This document shows, piece after piece, positions 52,910-64,000 of a stretch of DNA of 64,000 nt. The translations under genes and the position numbers were made by a program. The stretch's first letter is position 1. Every line of letters starts with the position of its first letter. The DNA comes from Anaeramoeba flamelloides (taxonomy: Eukaryota; Metamonada; Anaeramoebidae): contig JANTQA010000023.1 of NCBI GenBank assembly GCA_027625915.1, positions 13,826,001 to 13,890,000 of the forward strand, written 5' to 3'. The notes under the pieces are model-generated. The model saw only the letters and a list, made by a program, of their open reading frames with translations, made no database searches and was not told the DNA's origin.

Positions 52910-53265
52910 TTACTTATTCGAATGATTACTAACGAAATTATACTTGTTTAAAACAATATTCAATCAAAAAAAAAAAAATAATAATTATCATTTTCCAAAC
53001 TCTGGCAAACCTCTATAAAAGTCTATTGTTTTTCAAAAAAAGGTAGATCTACTTATACAATCAAACAAATACTTGTATATACTATAGAAACATCATTTTA
53101 ATAAACTTTAGATAGGTTTATTACTGAGTTCTAAAAAAAAAAATGGAAATGTAAATGAAAAGGATTTGATTGAAAATAAAAAAAAATACCTTACAATTTT
53201 CCTAATATTCACAATTAAAAATCTTATGTCGGGATTATTTTCCGGTTCAGTATTTTTTTCACAAC
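52910..53265 (+). repeat. Dispersed repeat R3, copy 2 (uninterrupted)
   Basis: Direct copy of 8640-9185 without the R4 insertion. Blocks in order: GAATGATTACTAA, ACCTCTATAAAAGTCTATT, GTAGATCTACTTATA, TAGATAGGTTTATTAC, AAAAGGATTTGATT, CACAATTAAAAATCTTATGT. Confidence 0.6.
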
Positions 53266-54512
53266 TACAAATGAGACTCTGAAAAAATATAAGTTAAAAC
53301 AGATCAAAAAATTAAAATTTTTTTATTTTAAATCAAATAAAAAACTGTGTGGGTATAAATTAAATAGCAACAATTATTTTTTTATTTTTTTTTTTTCTCA
53401 ACTTTTTAAAATCAAACAAAATATCAAAGCAGAGACTATATCAACACGGTACTGTTGTTTAAGTATTTATTATTAAACTTATGAATTAAAACAAATCCCT
53501 TAAAAAGTGCTTTATTATTAATTAATCTTTTTTAAGGTATTTTTTTTTTTTTTAGAGTTATTTAAAAAAAGCCTTACAAAAAAGTTATCAAAATTAGCTT
53601 TAAACCAGCAAACAAACTTTTTATACCATATTTTTAGTCCGAACTCCAAACTTTTTTTTCACATTTTTTTTAAATTTCGTTAAAATCAATTGGGTTGATT
53701 AGCTTTGCAAGAATGAATGCCTTTTTTTAATGAAACAGGATTTATTGTTGGGCTTTTGTAAATATGAAAAAATGTGTTTTTGAGAATTTTTCTCAAACAA
53801 TTTGATTTTGGGGTCATTCTGATGGTAGTAATTCTTAAATTGGGGTTTTGAAAGTGAAGAGATCCTGCCGATGTTCAGTTCCACGTTCTCCAGGGAAAAT
53901 GGCATTTGCAAAATAACAGAAAATTAAAGTCAAAAATAGAAGAAACAGATAAGTCATTTTAAAAAAATGTGAAAGAAAAGTTTTCAAAAAGTATCTTTAA
54001 AACAGTCAATAAACTTCAAGAGATCTATTTTTAGGCATCTATTCGAACCTTTTCTGTCATACTGTTGAAAATGGCTTTCGTTCTTATTCAGTTGACAGTC
54101 CACGAATTGTATGATCACATATGTTGGGATCTTTTATAGTACTATAGTGCTTTGATTTTGAAAAATTAAATCAACAAATTCGATTTGAAGAAAAAAATTT
54201 TTTTTTTTTTTTTTTTTTCGTTTGTTTGGATCGATTTGAAAAGAAAAAATACGATAGATCTGTTTTTAAAGCAAAAAAAACCTTAAAGTTGGAGCGAAAC
54301 GCAAAAGATCTCCTCATTTGTTCTCACGATAAGCAAAGCAAATTCATTAAAATTTTTTTTTTTTTTTTTTTCTTTATTTTAGTGTTGGGAAAATTAAAAA
54401 TATTTCTTTAAAAGTTGAGTCCTTTTCCAGTAAATAATAAAGAATTGTTTGTTTATGTTCTTTACTGTTTGTAAAGAAAATACAGCCTATGAACAAGATC
54501 GTAAATCTTTTT
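53266..54512. other. Gene-poor region with a possible small secreted ORF
   Basis: On the minus strand, ATG 53957 opens 40 codons to 53835. They begin with a signal-peptide-like MTYLFLLFLTLIFCYFANA, followed by IFPGERGTEHRQDLFTFK. It could be the first exon of a secreted protein or a relic; nothing identifies it. An overlapping frame (53699-53911, -) is also open. The rest is AT-rich. Confidence 0.3.
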
Positions 54513-54779
54513 TTAACCAAAGAAGATTCTCTTGAGGATGTGTAAAAAGAGAATAAAGAATAGGAAGACTCCTGTTCCTGCAAGAACATGTTCAGGGTTG
54601 AATGGGATGCCATTTGTTCCTCCTGTCATGGAATAACTAAATAGTCCACCGCTTGATTTACTTCCAGTATTTCCGCCAATTGCTACTTTTCTAAATAGAA
54701 AATAAAAAAAAGAAAATAAGAAAAAGAAAAAAAAGAAAAAACAAAAAGCAACAAAAATTAATAACGACCTTTTGTTCAT
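54513..54779 (-). CDS. Sec61-beta-like ER translocon subunit
   Basis: Two exons, 54779-54769 and 54690-54513, separated by a 78-base intron (donor GTCGTT, acceptor ATTTAG), giving 62 residues. The second exon reads SSGGLFSYSMTGGTNGIPFN, then PEHVLAGTGVFLFFILFLHI and LKRIFFG. This is the Sec61-beta/Sbh pattern: a short cytosolic part, Gly-rich, then P..VL and one tail-anchored membrane span with LHI. Sec61-beta helps the translocon pass nascent chains into the ER. The first exon supplies only MNKR, a guess that keeps phase 2; its donor is atypical. A longer leader ending in SQPQSKNSSLE (about 54821-54855) is an alternative but lacks a matching phase. Typical family length is 70-100 residues. 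Confidence 0.6.
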   Translation of the reverse strand: MNKRSLLIFVAFCFFFFFFFLFSFFYFLFRKVAIGGNTGSKSSGGLFSYSMTGGTNGIPFNPEHVLAGTGVFLFFILFLHILKRIFFG

Positions 54780-57700
54780 CGCAAAAAAAAAAAGAAAGAA
54801 AAGAAAAAAAAAAGTTACCTTCCAGACTAGAATTTTTTGATTGGGGTTGCGAAAGAGAAACAAAAAGAAAATTAAAAAAAAAAAAGAAAAATTTAATAAC
54901 AAAAAGCAAAAACAAGAAACTTATTCCCATCATTTTCAAAGACAAAAACAAAAACAAACCATTCTTTAATTGAAATAATTCTGAATAAAAACAAAAAAAA
55001 TGATTTAATAAAAACAACATTTTAGACTAAAAATCGATACTCTGTAGGATTTTTATTCTTTTAATTCAAGACTGATGTTTTCTTTATTTCCAATTCACAA
55101 GACAGAAATTGGTTTGTGGTTGACTAAACCTGTCTTGGTAAAACTACCATTTTTTAGCAAAGATAGCCAATTTTTAATAATTCCAAACAAATTTTACTTT
55201 CTTTCTTTGGGTCTGTAACCATAAAATGAAGGAATTTACTTTTATTTTTATTTTAGTGCTCTTGCAGAATCCAGAGGCAATAACTGTTTACTAATTTTTT
55301 AGTAGTTTATTTCTTGAGTTTTAAAAGAAGAATTCCTAGATTTTAGAATCTCTTTTTACAAAAAGAAACTGAGATAAAAAATTTTTTCACTTTCCTAAAT
55401 TGACACTCAGCTATTTATAACTTTTTCAAAGGAAGAAAAATCAATGGTTGATGAGAAATTAATTAAGGATCTCTTTTTGAAAATGTACACAGATTTTATA
55501 CCTTGAGTTCTCAGTCTTCCTTTCAAATATTTTCAGCTTTATCAATTTGAAAAAAGTTCGTTAAATAAATTTTTATTCAAGCCAAATGTATTGGTTAAAA
55601 TGAATGATAAAGATCGTTTTCTTATTTTTTTATGAGGGTTGTGTAAAGTTTCAATTTTTTTACTTATTTTATGAATAATTCTTGCCACGGATCTTAAGTA
55701 TCAATAGTTTCGAATGAATACTTTTGTAGATTCTAAAGAAAAACAGTAATTGTGTGTTCTATAACACAGCACCAAATTCTTTGAGTATTGTGAATTTTTG
55801 AATCTCAAATATACAGCAAGCTTAGATTTAACAAAGAGAAGTTCTTTTTTTTTTTTTATCAAAATTTAGAATGACAAGCTTAATAAACCTTACTTTAACG
55901 TTGGAAACGTTTCCTAAATATAAACAATGCTTAAAATATTAAATCTGAAACATCAAAATGTCATAAGATTGGATCTTTTTTTGGTTATTTTGTGCTTTAC
56001 ATACCTTGGCTTCAGGTTGTTCTAAATTGTTGACACTTTTAATCACAATCTTTTTATCTTAATATTTTATAGCTTGTCAAAGAAACACACTTATTGCTCA
56101 GTTATCTTTATATCTTTCTTCTTGAGATATACCTTTTGTCCACAAAAAACATTTTTACAAAAATCAATGATATTTGGAATTAGAATGGAATTATTTAATA
56201 GTTGATTATCTTTTTATAGATCTTCAAAGTTCGTTGCATGAGGGATACTTAATTCGCCCAACAAAGAGGATAAAAAAAAGATCAAACTAATAAATAATGA
56301 TCACATATATTTGAATCTAATACACAGAAAACCGTATTTGTTATATAAAAGAAGTGAAGATTAAAAGATAATTTTTTTGCAATTTATTCCTAAAATATCA
56401 TTTTGAAACGGCAAATCTTTTGAAAATTGGCCCAACTCATGTTTACTTTTTCGTGGTTTTGAGGAGATTGTGTCTAATTATTCAACAACCAAAGAATAAA
56501 AATATCAAATTAAAAAAAATACTGTTTTATGAAGTATGAAGAGTCGAAATATTTGACTTCTTTTTCCTTATTTTCTTTTACAAGAACAGAAACTTCACTA
56601 AAAAGATTATAATTTGTCAAACTTCAATACCTTTGTTTGATCCCTTTTTATTAATGTTTTTTACTGCTATTTGATTTCTAAATCTAAAAAAATTTTTAAC
56701 TTCTTTTTGTCGATTTTTTTTTTTTTAATACAGCTAACAAAAGATAATAATTGCAATTTATATTTTAATTTTAAAAATGAAATTGAAAATGAAGCTAAAA
56801 TTTCTCCCATTTATAATTCAAAAACCTATATTTGAATACTGAATTCTACTGATATTTGAATTGCAAATGGGAATATATTTCACCTTCTTTTTTAATTTTT
56901 TCTTTGACAAGTAAAATTGATTTCTCAAAAGAAAAAGTTGTTTTTGAATTCTCTATTGCAAAAGAAAATGAAAAAAAGTGAAAATTGTTCCCATTTGCAA
57001 TTTAAATACCAGTAAAACAAAGAGAAATTGAAGAACCAAAAAAAAGACAATTAGCTACCTCTCCGTTATAACCCCAATCCCAGTGTTGTACTTCTTAATT
57101 TCACAGGGATTTTCCCAAAGTAATATTTGAAGAATTTCAGTCCGATTTTGGAGTTGAAACCAAAGAATTTTAAGGTGGAAATAATTGTATGGGTTTTGTA
57201 GATTCAATTACAACTATGAATATTGTCGCAACAATTTGATTTTACTCTTTTAAACAGTATGTTAAACTTTAAAAATATAATTTATATAAAAAAAGATCAA
57301 AATTATATTTTATCTCAAAATATTATTGCAACACTTTTTGAACATGTAAGGGGGCGTTTCTTAATTTTTGAGAAATGGAATTACTAATTTGATTTTACAA
57401 TTTCAGACTTTCCATTTCAATATAATAAACACACAACAATTCCTCAATCTATTAAATAGATCTTTGGTTTTTTTCAACAAATTATTACCTAAAAAAATTG
57501 CTTGTACTCTTTTGTCAAAATTTTCATTTTTTAAGAGGATAAGAACACGAAACACATCACTTTTTTAATTGTTTGTGTTTATTTTATAACTCGAATTTTA
57601 ACTTTGAGTCAAGAATTAATTGTCAATTTCTTCAGAATTTAAAAATCTTTTTTAAAGAGTGAATGAACAATGACAAAATGTAACAACACTCTTGGAAGAG

Positions 57701-58893
57701 AAACTGTTAAAAATGAAAACTTTTTATCAAATTTTAATTTTTTACTTGAAATTTTAGAAATATTAATAGATGGACAAGCTCTTTATCTTTTGATTTTTAA
57801 ACTTTTCACTTCTTCTATTTTCTTTTTTTTCAAAGAAAAATGTGTTGACTTTTTCTTGATTGAGATATTCTCTTGAATTGATTTATTAAAAAAAAAATTT
57901 TTTTTTTAATTTTGAAAATTTGTTGGAGTAGATTAAAATACATAAACAGTAATATTTTCAGAAATTGAGTTCAAGATATTTTGATTATAAAACGAAAAGT
58001 GCTTGTATTCATCACCAGGATTTAAAATTCCACAATTAGGTTTTTTGAAGAATCTAACCAATCCTAATTAAACATTCACAAAATCTTTCTGAATTTGAGG
58101 AAAATAGAATCATAAAATTTATGATTAACATATGGTTCTATTCTTGATTTGAGAATTCAAATTGTATTTGGAAATATTTTGATTGTTCTCATTTTTTGTC
58201 TCTTGTTCTTGTTAATCCAACACAATTTTCCAAGCAAACTGACTTTTTTTTTGTTTTTTAAAATTGTCTGAATATTTTTTCCCTAATAATTAAATATGTT
58301 TTGGAATTATTTTTTTATTAGAATCACATCTTCAAAGAATAAGTTTATTTCCCACCTTTAAGAATATGTTCACCATTTTTTTTTGTGATAAGGAAACTTT
58401 ACAAAGTTTTGAAGAGAACTTTTAGGCAATTCAAATTTAATAATTTTTTAACTTTATCCAATTAGGTCATTTGACAAGAAAAAGACAAATTTAAGAATCC
58501 CATTTAGTCTTTTAATTTAAAAGTAAACAAAAAGTGGAATATTGAATGAAATTTTAAAAAAATTAAAAAATACCAAAATCGAAAAATTGAGAATTTTAGC
58601 GAAATGATTCTCTGAAAAAGTAATATTTAACCAGATTTGAGCATTATTATCGAAAAGAAAAATTTTTTCAAAAAAGGAAAAATAAAAACTAAACTAATGA
58701 GATTTTTGAATTTCTGTTTTGATATTTATTAAATTAAACCGCTTTTAAAAACCTAGAGCACTAATAAATCAATTTACAATTCATCTCTACATAAAGAAAA
58801 AATAATTTTTTATGAATATTTTCTCTTTTTGACTCATTTTTTTGTCAAAAAGCTTCACCAAGAATTGTATTCAAGCGTTTTTAACAAAATTCG
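54780..58893. other. Region without a complete gene; candidate intron-rich gene on the minus strand
   Basis: Three phase-compatible candidate exons on the minus strand, 56286-56249, 56057-56005 and 55913-55894, are bounded by TATTAG/GTATCC, ATTAAG/GTATGT and ATTTAG/GTAAGG. Joined, they read through ...LSSLLGELN, KKIVIKSVNNLEQPEAK and ETFPTL. A possible last exon encoding LLPLDSARALK and a stop lies near 55265-55305. I do not recognise the family. Other non-repetitive patches (57060-57160) read on either strand. The remainder is AT-rich. Confidence 0.3.
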
Positions 58894-60369
58894 ATGAGTC
58901 AAAACTCACATCAAATCCAAAGCCACCCTCAAAACCTTGACCAAAATCAAAATTTCCATCCACTTTTCGACTATAACCTTGACGAAGATCAAATAGAAGA
59001 AGAAAAAGTACAAGATCAAGATCACGAAGAAGAGAAAGAAATTTTCCGTGTGCCAACTCCTATATTTTTCTCTGACGATCCAACTGAGGAATATTTCGCT
59101 TCTCTAACAGGCCTTAATAAAAACGAACAAAATTCAAATCTCAAATACGACTATGAACCGTGTTCTTTAAAAACAATTAAAGAAACCCAAAACTCCAATA
59201 ATTTTCTCAATAAAACCGAGCAAAAGAAGTTTTTGAACTTCCTCGGCTCTAATAACTTGGAAAATAACAACCACGAACCAAAGCAAAAAAAATTCAAAAA
59301 AAATTCAAAAACTACAACCAATTGCGATTTCAAGAACAATAACACTAAGAATAACAAGAACAAGAACATAACAAAAACTTGTAAAACAAAAATGAACTAT
59401 TCAAGTCTGAACAATAACGGGGAGTTTGAGCATCCGTTAATAGCACTTAACACAACATCCAAGAACATCCTTGAATTATCAAATTTAAGCTTTTTCTCTT
59501 CAGAGAACGAACTGTCTGATTATTCTAATCTTTCTGATCTGGTACAACTATGCGAATCAAAAAAAATGCAACCCACTTCACAATTAGTGCAATTTCAAGA
59601 GCAAATTAACAAGAAAAACAGTGCACGATTATTTGATCATAAAAGTAATTATGAAAATAATTCTTTGTTCGAAAATGAAGATCACAAGCAAAACTCAAAA
59701 AATATTTTCAAACCAAACTCTTTGAAAATAGAACAATTTTTTTCAAACCAATGGGACTCTTTAAGTTCAGAAGAAGAGCAAGACTCAAAACAACCAAAAA
59801 TCAAAAGAAAGAAAAAACAAAAAAAATCCAAAAATCAAAAAACACCGATGACACAAAAAGAGATCAAACAAACACAGCAACTTAATTCCACCACCCACCC
59901 CCAAAAAATGTATTACAAAACCCAAAGAGAAATAATAACAAACTTTTTAATGAATCCACTGAAACTGGACGAAGAAATGAACAGGGAGAATCCCTCTGTT
60001 GGTGTTGTTTTTTATCACCATTTGAAAAATGTAATAAAAACCAGTATCAAAAATGGATCTTTGGTTTCAAAATACCAATTAATGAAGGGGGCAAACGAAC
60101 CTTTAGTCAGGAGAGGGAAGTGCACCAAGGAAATGGCGCTTTGGATCATTAATCGCAAGTTTTTTAATGAAGATTTTGATAACACTAAAAGAAAAAGAGG
60201 AAGAAGAAAAATAAAACAAAACACAAACAACAATAGTGCCAACACATACGAAAACTGCAATCTCAACCTCAATAATCCTGTGAAAAAAAGAAAAAAACGA
60301 AAATCAAGATCAAAAAAAATGAAAAAAAAAATAGTCATTTCGAATCGTTTTCGAACGAAGAAGAATTAA
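58894..60369 (+). CDS. Basic, probably nuclear protein of unknown family
   Basis: 491 residues from ATG 58894 to TAA, no intron needed. The N-terminus is acidic and Gln/Asp/Glu-rich (residues 10-65), and the middle is Asn/Lys-rich and low-complexity. Residues about 345-430 look like a folded helical unit (YKTQREIITNFLMNPLKLDE, VGVVFYHHLKNVIKT, LVRRGKCTKEMALWIINRKF). The end is strongly basic with an AT-hook-like KRKRGRRKIK near 430 and KKRKKRKSRSKK near 470, which suggests nuclear localisation and DNA or RNA binding. I do not recognise the family. It is compositionally typical of the window (Asn, Lys, Ser rich). Confidence 0.7.
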   Translation: MSQNSHQIQSHPQNLDQNQNFHPLFDYNLDEDQIEEEKVQDQDHEEEKEIFRVPTPIFFSDDPTEEYFASLTGLNKNEQNSNLKYDYEPCSLKTIKETQNSNNFLNKTEQKKFLNFLGSNNLENNNHEPKQKKFKKNSKTTTNCDFKNNNTKNNKNKNITKTCKTKMNYSSLNNNGEFEHPLIALNTTSKNILELSNLSFFSSENELSDYSNLSDLVQLCESKKMQPTSQLVQFQEQINKKNSARLFDHKSNYENNSLFENEDHKQNSKNIFKPNSLKIEQFFSNQWDSLSSEEEQDSKQPKIKRKKKQKKSKNQKTPMTQKEIKQTQQLNSTTHPQKMYYKTQREIITNFLMNPLKLDEEMNRENPSVGVVFYHHLKNVIKTSIKNGSLVSKYQLMKGANEPLVRRGKCTKEMALWIINRKFFNEDFDNTKRKRGRRKIKQNTNNNSANTYENCNLNLNNPVKKRKKRKSRSKKMKKKIVISNRFRTKKN

Positions 60370-62489
60370 ATGATACATTATTTTATTTGATTTTATTTTA
60401 TTCATTAGACCCCTGCCCCCCTCTACCAATAAACACCAATACTCCAAGAAAAAAAACAATAAGAATTCAATTTATTTCAAAAAAAAAAAACATAAAAAAA
60501 AAAACAAAAAAACAAATTCTTTATTTTATTAAAGATTTTTTCTTTTTTCTCTTCAGCTTTTTTTTTTTCTAAATAAAAGAAAAAAATAATGCAAGAGAAG
60601 AAGGGAATTGTACCTCTATTATATAAACCAATATTATATGATAATTTTTATCACTTATAATTTTTTGTATAAATATTTAATAATAATAAACCTTTAAATA
60701 TATATTTTATAAAATACAATATATAATTCTTACAAAATAATTTTGTAATGTAACTGTTATTGTAAAATAAATAAATTTTCTGTACTTTTCGTAATTTATT
60801 TTTAAAAAAATAATTTTTGGATTCAAAAATTGTTCAATTTTTTTATTTTTTGATTATGTTTTTTTTTTAAAAAATTTGAGTAGTAATTAAAGGTATTAAC
60901 TAAAACTTGAATTTTAACAAAGTCGATTTGTTAGCATTGTTTTTTAATCTGGTTTTTACATCATTTTTAAATTAATAAAAGCAACCTTTCAAGTTTTTTT
61001 TTTTGCAAGTGAGTAAAAAACAATTAAAGAATGAAATATTGAAAAAATAATCTCTATTAATGCACTGTTTTCAAAAAAAAAAATATACAATTTGATAATT
61101 ATATTTTTACATTGTAAATTTCAACCAATAAATTCTCTCATAGTTAATACTATCAAAATAAAAACATTATTGCAAACTTATGTTTAAAGATTTAGATTAA
61201 AAAAAAAAAAATTGGTAAGGTTGGTTTACACGTATATCAAAATATCATGGTTGCACAATATATTCACCCCCCATTTAATTCATTATTATCTTCAAAAGAA
61301 ATAAATATTTGAAAATAATAATGAAGATAAAACAAACAGAATTAATTCTATAAATATAAAAGATAAAATAGAAACCAAAATACCAATAGTAATGAATTTT
61401 AATAGAATATTTTGAATTTATCCAAGAACACTTTAAAACCGAATCTTTAAAAAGTTCAAGGTATTAGGATCATCATTTTATATATAGTATTAAATTATTT
61501 ATCTTTGAAAATTAATGCAATTAAAGATCTATGCTTTAACTAGATTTTTATTAACTATTACAAATATAATTGAACAACCAATTATTACATTTTTGTCAGA
61601 TCGATCGATATTAAAAAAATGTTATTTTCAAAAAAAAAAAAAAAAAAATAATTACATTTCGATTTAAAAAGAAAAAAATCAAAATGATATTATTACAATA
61701 TCTGATAATTAATATTTCGAATACCCCTGGGCAACGATTTTTTTCAATTTTTTTCAAACAAGATTAACTCAATAATTTTAAACAAAAACAAAAAGAACAT
61801 TAGGTTTTTTTCTTCTTCAAATTCTAAATCCATTTTATTTGTATTTTTTGACAATGAAAATAATTTGTGAAAATTATATGTATGTTCATTATTTAACATT
61901 TTAAAAATATCCTTTTTTAAACAACAAATTTACATTTTGAGGAAAATTTCAGGATTTTTTTGTAAGCCATTCTTGATAAAAATGATAAAAAATAACCAAA
62001 GGTATAAAAAAAAATATTTCCTATTTCTTTAAAAAAAGACCACAATTAAATAATAATATACTGTTTTGGTGTATTATTGAATTTTACCAATTTGTTTTTA
62101 ATTTTTCTTTCCATTTCAATGACTGAGTTTTTGGTTAAAGTTGGTAATATAAGAAAAAAAATGGAAGAGATACGGGAATTTAAGAAATCTATATTTCATA
62201 TAGATCAAATTTAACTTTTTATTTTTTATTTTTTTTTTATATAGTATGTTAAATCTATTATAGTTTATAAATGTTATTAATTTTGAGATATTACAATGGA
62301 TGACGAAATGATATTTTAAAAAAAGTTGTATTCTAGATACAAATGATTTTTAGTTAATCATTGCCTATGAAACTTTCATTAAGTATTCCAAAATTTGAAT
62401 AGCCCTAAATGATTCAAAAAGAATAAAATTGTTTTCAAATTTTTATTTTTTATTTTTATTTTATTAATTATTTTTTTTCCTTAAAAACC
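60370..62489. other. Gene-free AT-rich region
   Basis: 3' flank of the basic protein gene, then 2 kb of AT-rich DNA with no recognised repeat or gene. Confidence 0.45.
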
Positions 62490-62640
62490 CCCCCCAGTAA
62501 CAACCAAAAAAACTTACACAGTTTGACTCATTGTTTCGAAAATTAGAATTATATTTTTCTTTCTAGGTGTCATAATATCCACCGATCAAGAAAAATTGAT
62601 TTATTATTTTCTCAAATTCATTCGAATTATTGTATATATT
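62490..62640 (+). repeat. Dispersed repeat R5, copy 2
   Basis: TTTGACTCATTGTTTC, TTTTTCTTTCTAGGTG and GATCAAGAAAAAT blocks as in 6060-6190. A run of C (about 62488-62496) marks its left side. Confidence 0.55.
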
Positions 62641-62984
62641 TTTCAACATTCAAGATTTCATATTTGAAATTAAATGTTTAAATTTGTGTTGAAATGTAGA
62701 TTTTTTCTATAATAGTTGGTTTTTTTACTAAGAAAAAGATCATTTTTAATTGATCAAGATCATGGAATAATAATATTTTACATTTTCATATTTTAAGAGA
62801 AATTAACCCGCCCACTTTTTTTGAATACTTTTTCTTTATATAAACTATTTTTCAAAAAAAAGGGCACACCTCTCAAATCGTCAATACTATCGAATTTGAT
62901 TGTGGATAAGATAATTACTTATTGGTGATTTTTATTTTAATTATTCATTTTTTCATTTTTTGCTTTTTTATTTTTGGATATTGA

Positions 62985-63291
62985 ACAGTTGGAAAATGAA
63001 AAAGCAAGATAAGAAGAAACCAATTTGGAAATAATCTACCAGTATAAAAATGGAAATCGTTTAAGTTTGATTTCGAATGAGCTAGAAATAGGAATTAAGA
63101 AAGACCATTATTGGATTGGCGCATGGAAGAAAGAAAAGAGAAATAAATGAAAAAACATTCCAACAAAATATCAGATGAATTGCGGCTTTATTTTGAAAAT
63201 GAGACTTTAAAGAACAAAAGTTTGACGTGGAAAGAATTATCAATGAAATGTCGAGAAATTTTTCCCAATTCACCTTGGTCAAAGGTTTTTA
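62985..63291 (+). pseudogene. Broken helix-turn-helix-like coding relic
   Basis: One frame reads YKNGNRLSLISNELEIGIKK, then HYWIGAWKKEKRNK and a stop (about 63030-63147). The next, from 63147, reads SDELRLYFENETLKNKSLTW, then KELSMKCREIFPNSPWSK. Both resemble DNA-binding helices of transposases or of domesticated relatives. After 63291 the frame becomes hydrophobic noise. Family unknown. Confidence 0.35.
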
Positions 63292-63514
63292 TTGGTTTTA
63301 TAATTTTTTTCATTACAATTTACAAAACGAGATTTCTCATTTCAAATAAAAGTGTACATCAATTTTTAAAATATTGAATTTTAATTTTTATTGTTTTATT
63401 TTAATGAGTTTTAAAGATTCGCTTGAGTGTTTTTTTATGTTTTAAGGCATTTCTTAGATTTTAGATGATACTACAATTAATTTGATTCATTTATGAATAA
63501 TTCTTGAAATTTTT

Positions 63515-63565
63515 TGTGCCCTTTTATTTGAAAAAGAGTTTATAATTAGTATTTTATATCTGTAA
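63515..63565 (+). repeat. Possible fragment related to R1/R2
   Basis: TTTTTGTGCCCTT and GAAAAAGAGTTTATA words recur at 8079 and 8422 respectively. Too short to be sure. Confidence 0.25.
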
Positions 63566-63706
63566 TTTTTCATCAAAGATCTTATGTTTAGAAACTTAAG
63601 GTAATAAAAAAAAGCAATAAACAAAAAATTGAAAACAAAAAATATTTAAAATAGTAAAAAAATTCATTTGATTCAGTTATCTAGTTTCCCACTCTCAGAG
63701 GCAATG

Positions 63707-64000
63707 TCTAGGTTTTTTTTTTCAATTTAAAGCAATTAACAAAAATAAAAGATTTTACTCTAACACTTTTTCAAATTAAAAAAAACCTAACAAAAATGGA
63801 ATAACAATTTACTAATCATAGATAATGGAAATTTTATCTATAATAATACTCTTTCTATCAGGTTTTTGCCCCCCTGTAAATTCTGGGAAAAACTATTCAT
63901 ATGAATAGTTACTTTTATTTCTTACTTTTACAAAAAGTCTAACCATTGTTTTCTTGAATTCAAAAGAATTTAGAAAAATTTAGGATTTTATTCAATTTTT
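63707..64000. repeat. Hairpin modules at the window end
   Basis: A module at 63707-63792 has CTAGGTTTTTTTTTTCAATTT and its mirror AAATTAAAAAAAACCTAAC. At 63945-64000 an H1 copy starts (TTGAATTCAAAAGAATTTAG ...) and is cut by the window edge. Confidence 0.7.

Noticed and set aside
57060-57165. Exon-like stretch readable on either strand
   Set aside because: Both strands give sensible-looking peptides but neither has a start, a recognised domain or a convincing partner exon.
1-64000. CRISPR array, prokaryotic operon or ribosome-binding sites
   Set aside because: No regularly spaced repeats with unique spacers; introns and gene content show this is nuclear eukaryotic DNA.

Overview
The window is AT-rich nuclear DNA from a free-living-type protist. 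The evidence for this is spliceosomal GT-AG introns, an intact 26S proteasome RPN2 gene, an ARM-repeat gene, a multi-membrane-segment calpain, a BTB protein, and very long Lys/Glu tracts inside otherwise unrelated proteins. Standard stop codons are used: the confident genes end in TAA and have no in-frame TGA or TAG. The style (KEKE tracts, large multidomain BTB proteins, low gene density) would suit an Anaeramoeba-like metamonad or an amoebozoan. That is inference; nothing here fixes the species.

Layout. 0.5-5.3 kb: membrane calpain (+). 5.3-11.4 kb: no firm gene; a mosaic of old dispersed repeats, one nested in another. 11.4-16.3 kb: decayed DNA transposon carrying a SUMO-protease-like (Ulp1/C48) region, a ubiquitin-specific-protease (USP) region and a Tc1/mariner/IS630-type DD35D transposase. 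16.5-17.5 kb: TA tracts, a 13-bp minisatellite and hairpin repeats. 18.1-19.2 kb: START-domain protein (+). 19.6-21.8 kb: LINE tail, hairpin repeat and two adjacent long-inverted-repeat elements. 22.1-27.4 kb: RPN2 (-), three exons with a 2.1-kb intron. 31.2-36.3 kb: secreted or surface PSI-type cysteine-rich protein (-), two exons with a 4.1-kb intron full of repeats. 36.6-38.2 kb: LINE reverse-transcriptase relic, followed by a second hairpin-repeat cluster. 39.9 kb: tRNA-Arg(UCU). 40.4-42.0 kb: GC-rich ARM-repeat gene (+). 43.9-45.6 kb: two short terminal-inverted-repeat elements. 46.1-49.9 kb: BTB protein with a ThuA/GATase-like C-terminus (-). 54.5-54.8 kb: small Sec61-beta-like gene (-). 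58.9-60.4 kb: basic, probably nuclear protein of unknown family (+). 62.5-64.0 kb: repeat pieces and a broken helix-turn-helix-like coding relic.

The host genes are unlinked housekeeping and regulatory functions (proteolysis, ER translocation, lipid binding, surface adhesion); no operon-like organisation is visible. The parts most worth pursuing are the transposon carrying both SUMO- and ubiquitin-protease domains, the two families of short hairpin modules clustered in an intron and beside LINE tails, and the two kilobase-scale introns. Repeat relationships were found by eye, so their ends are approximate.
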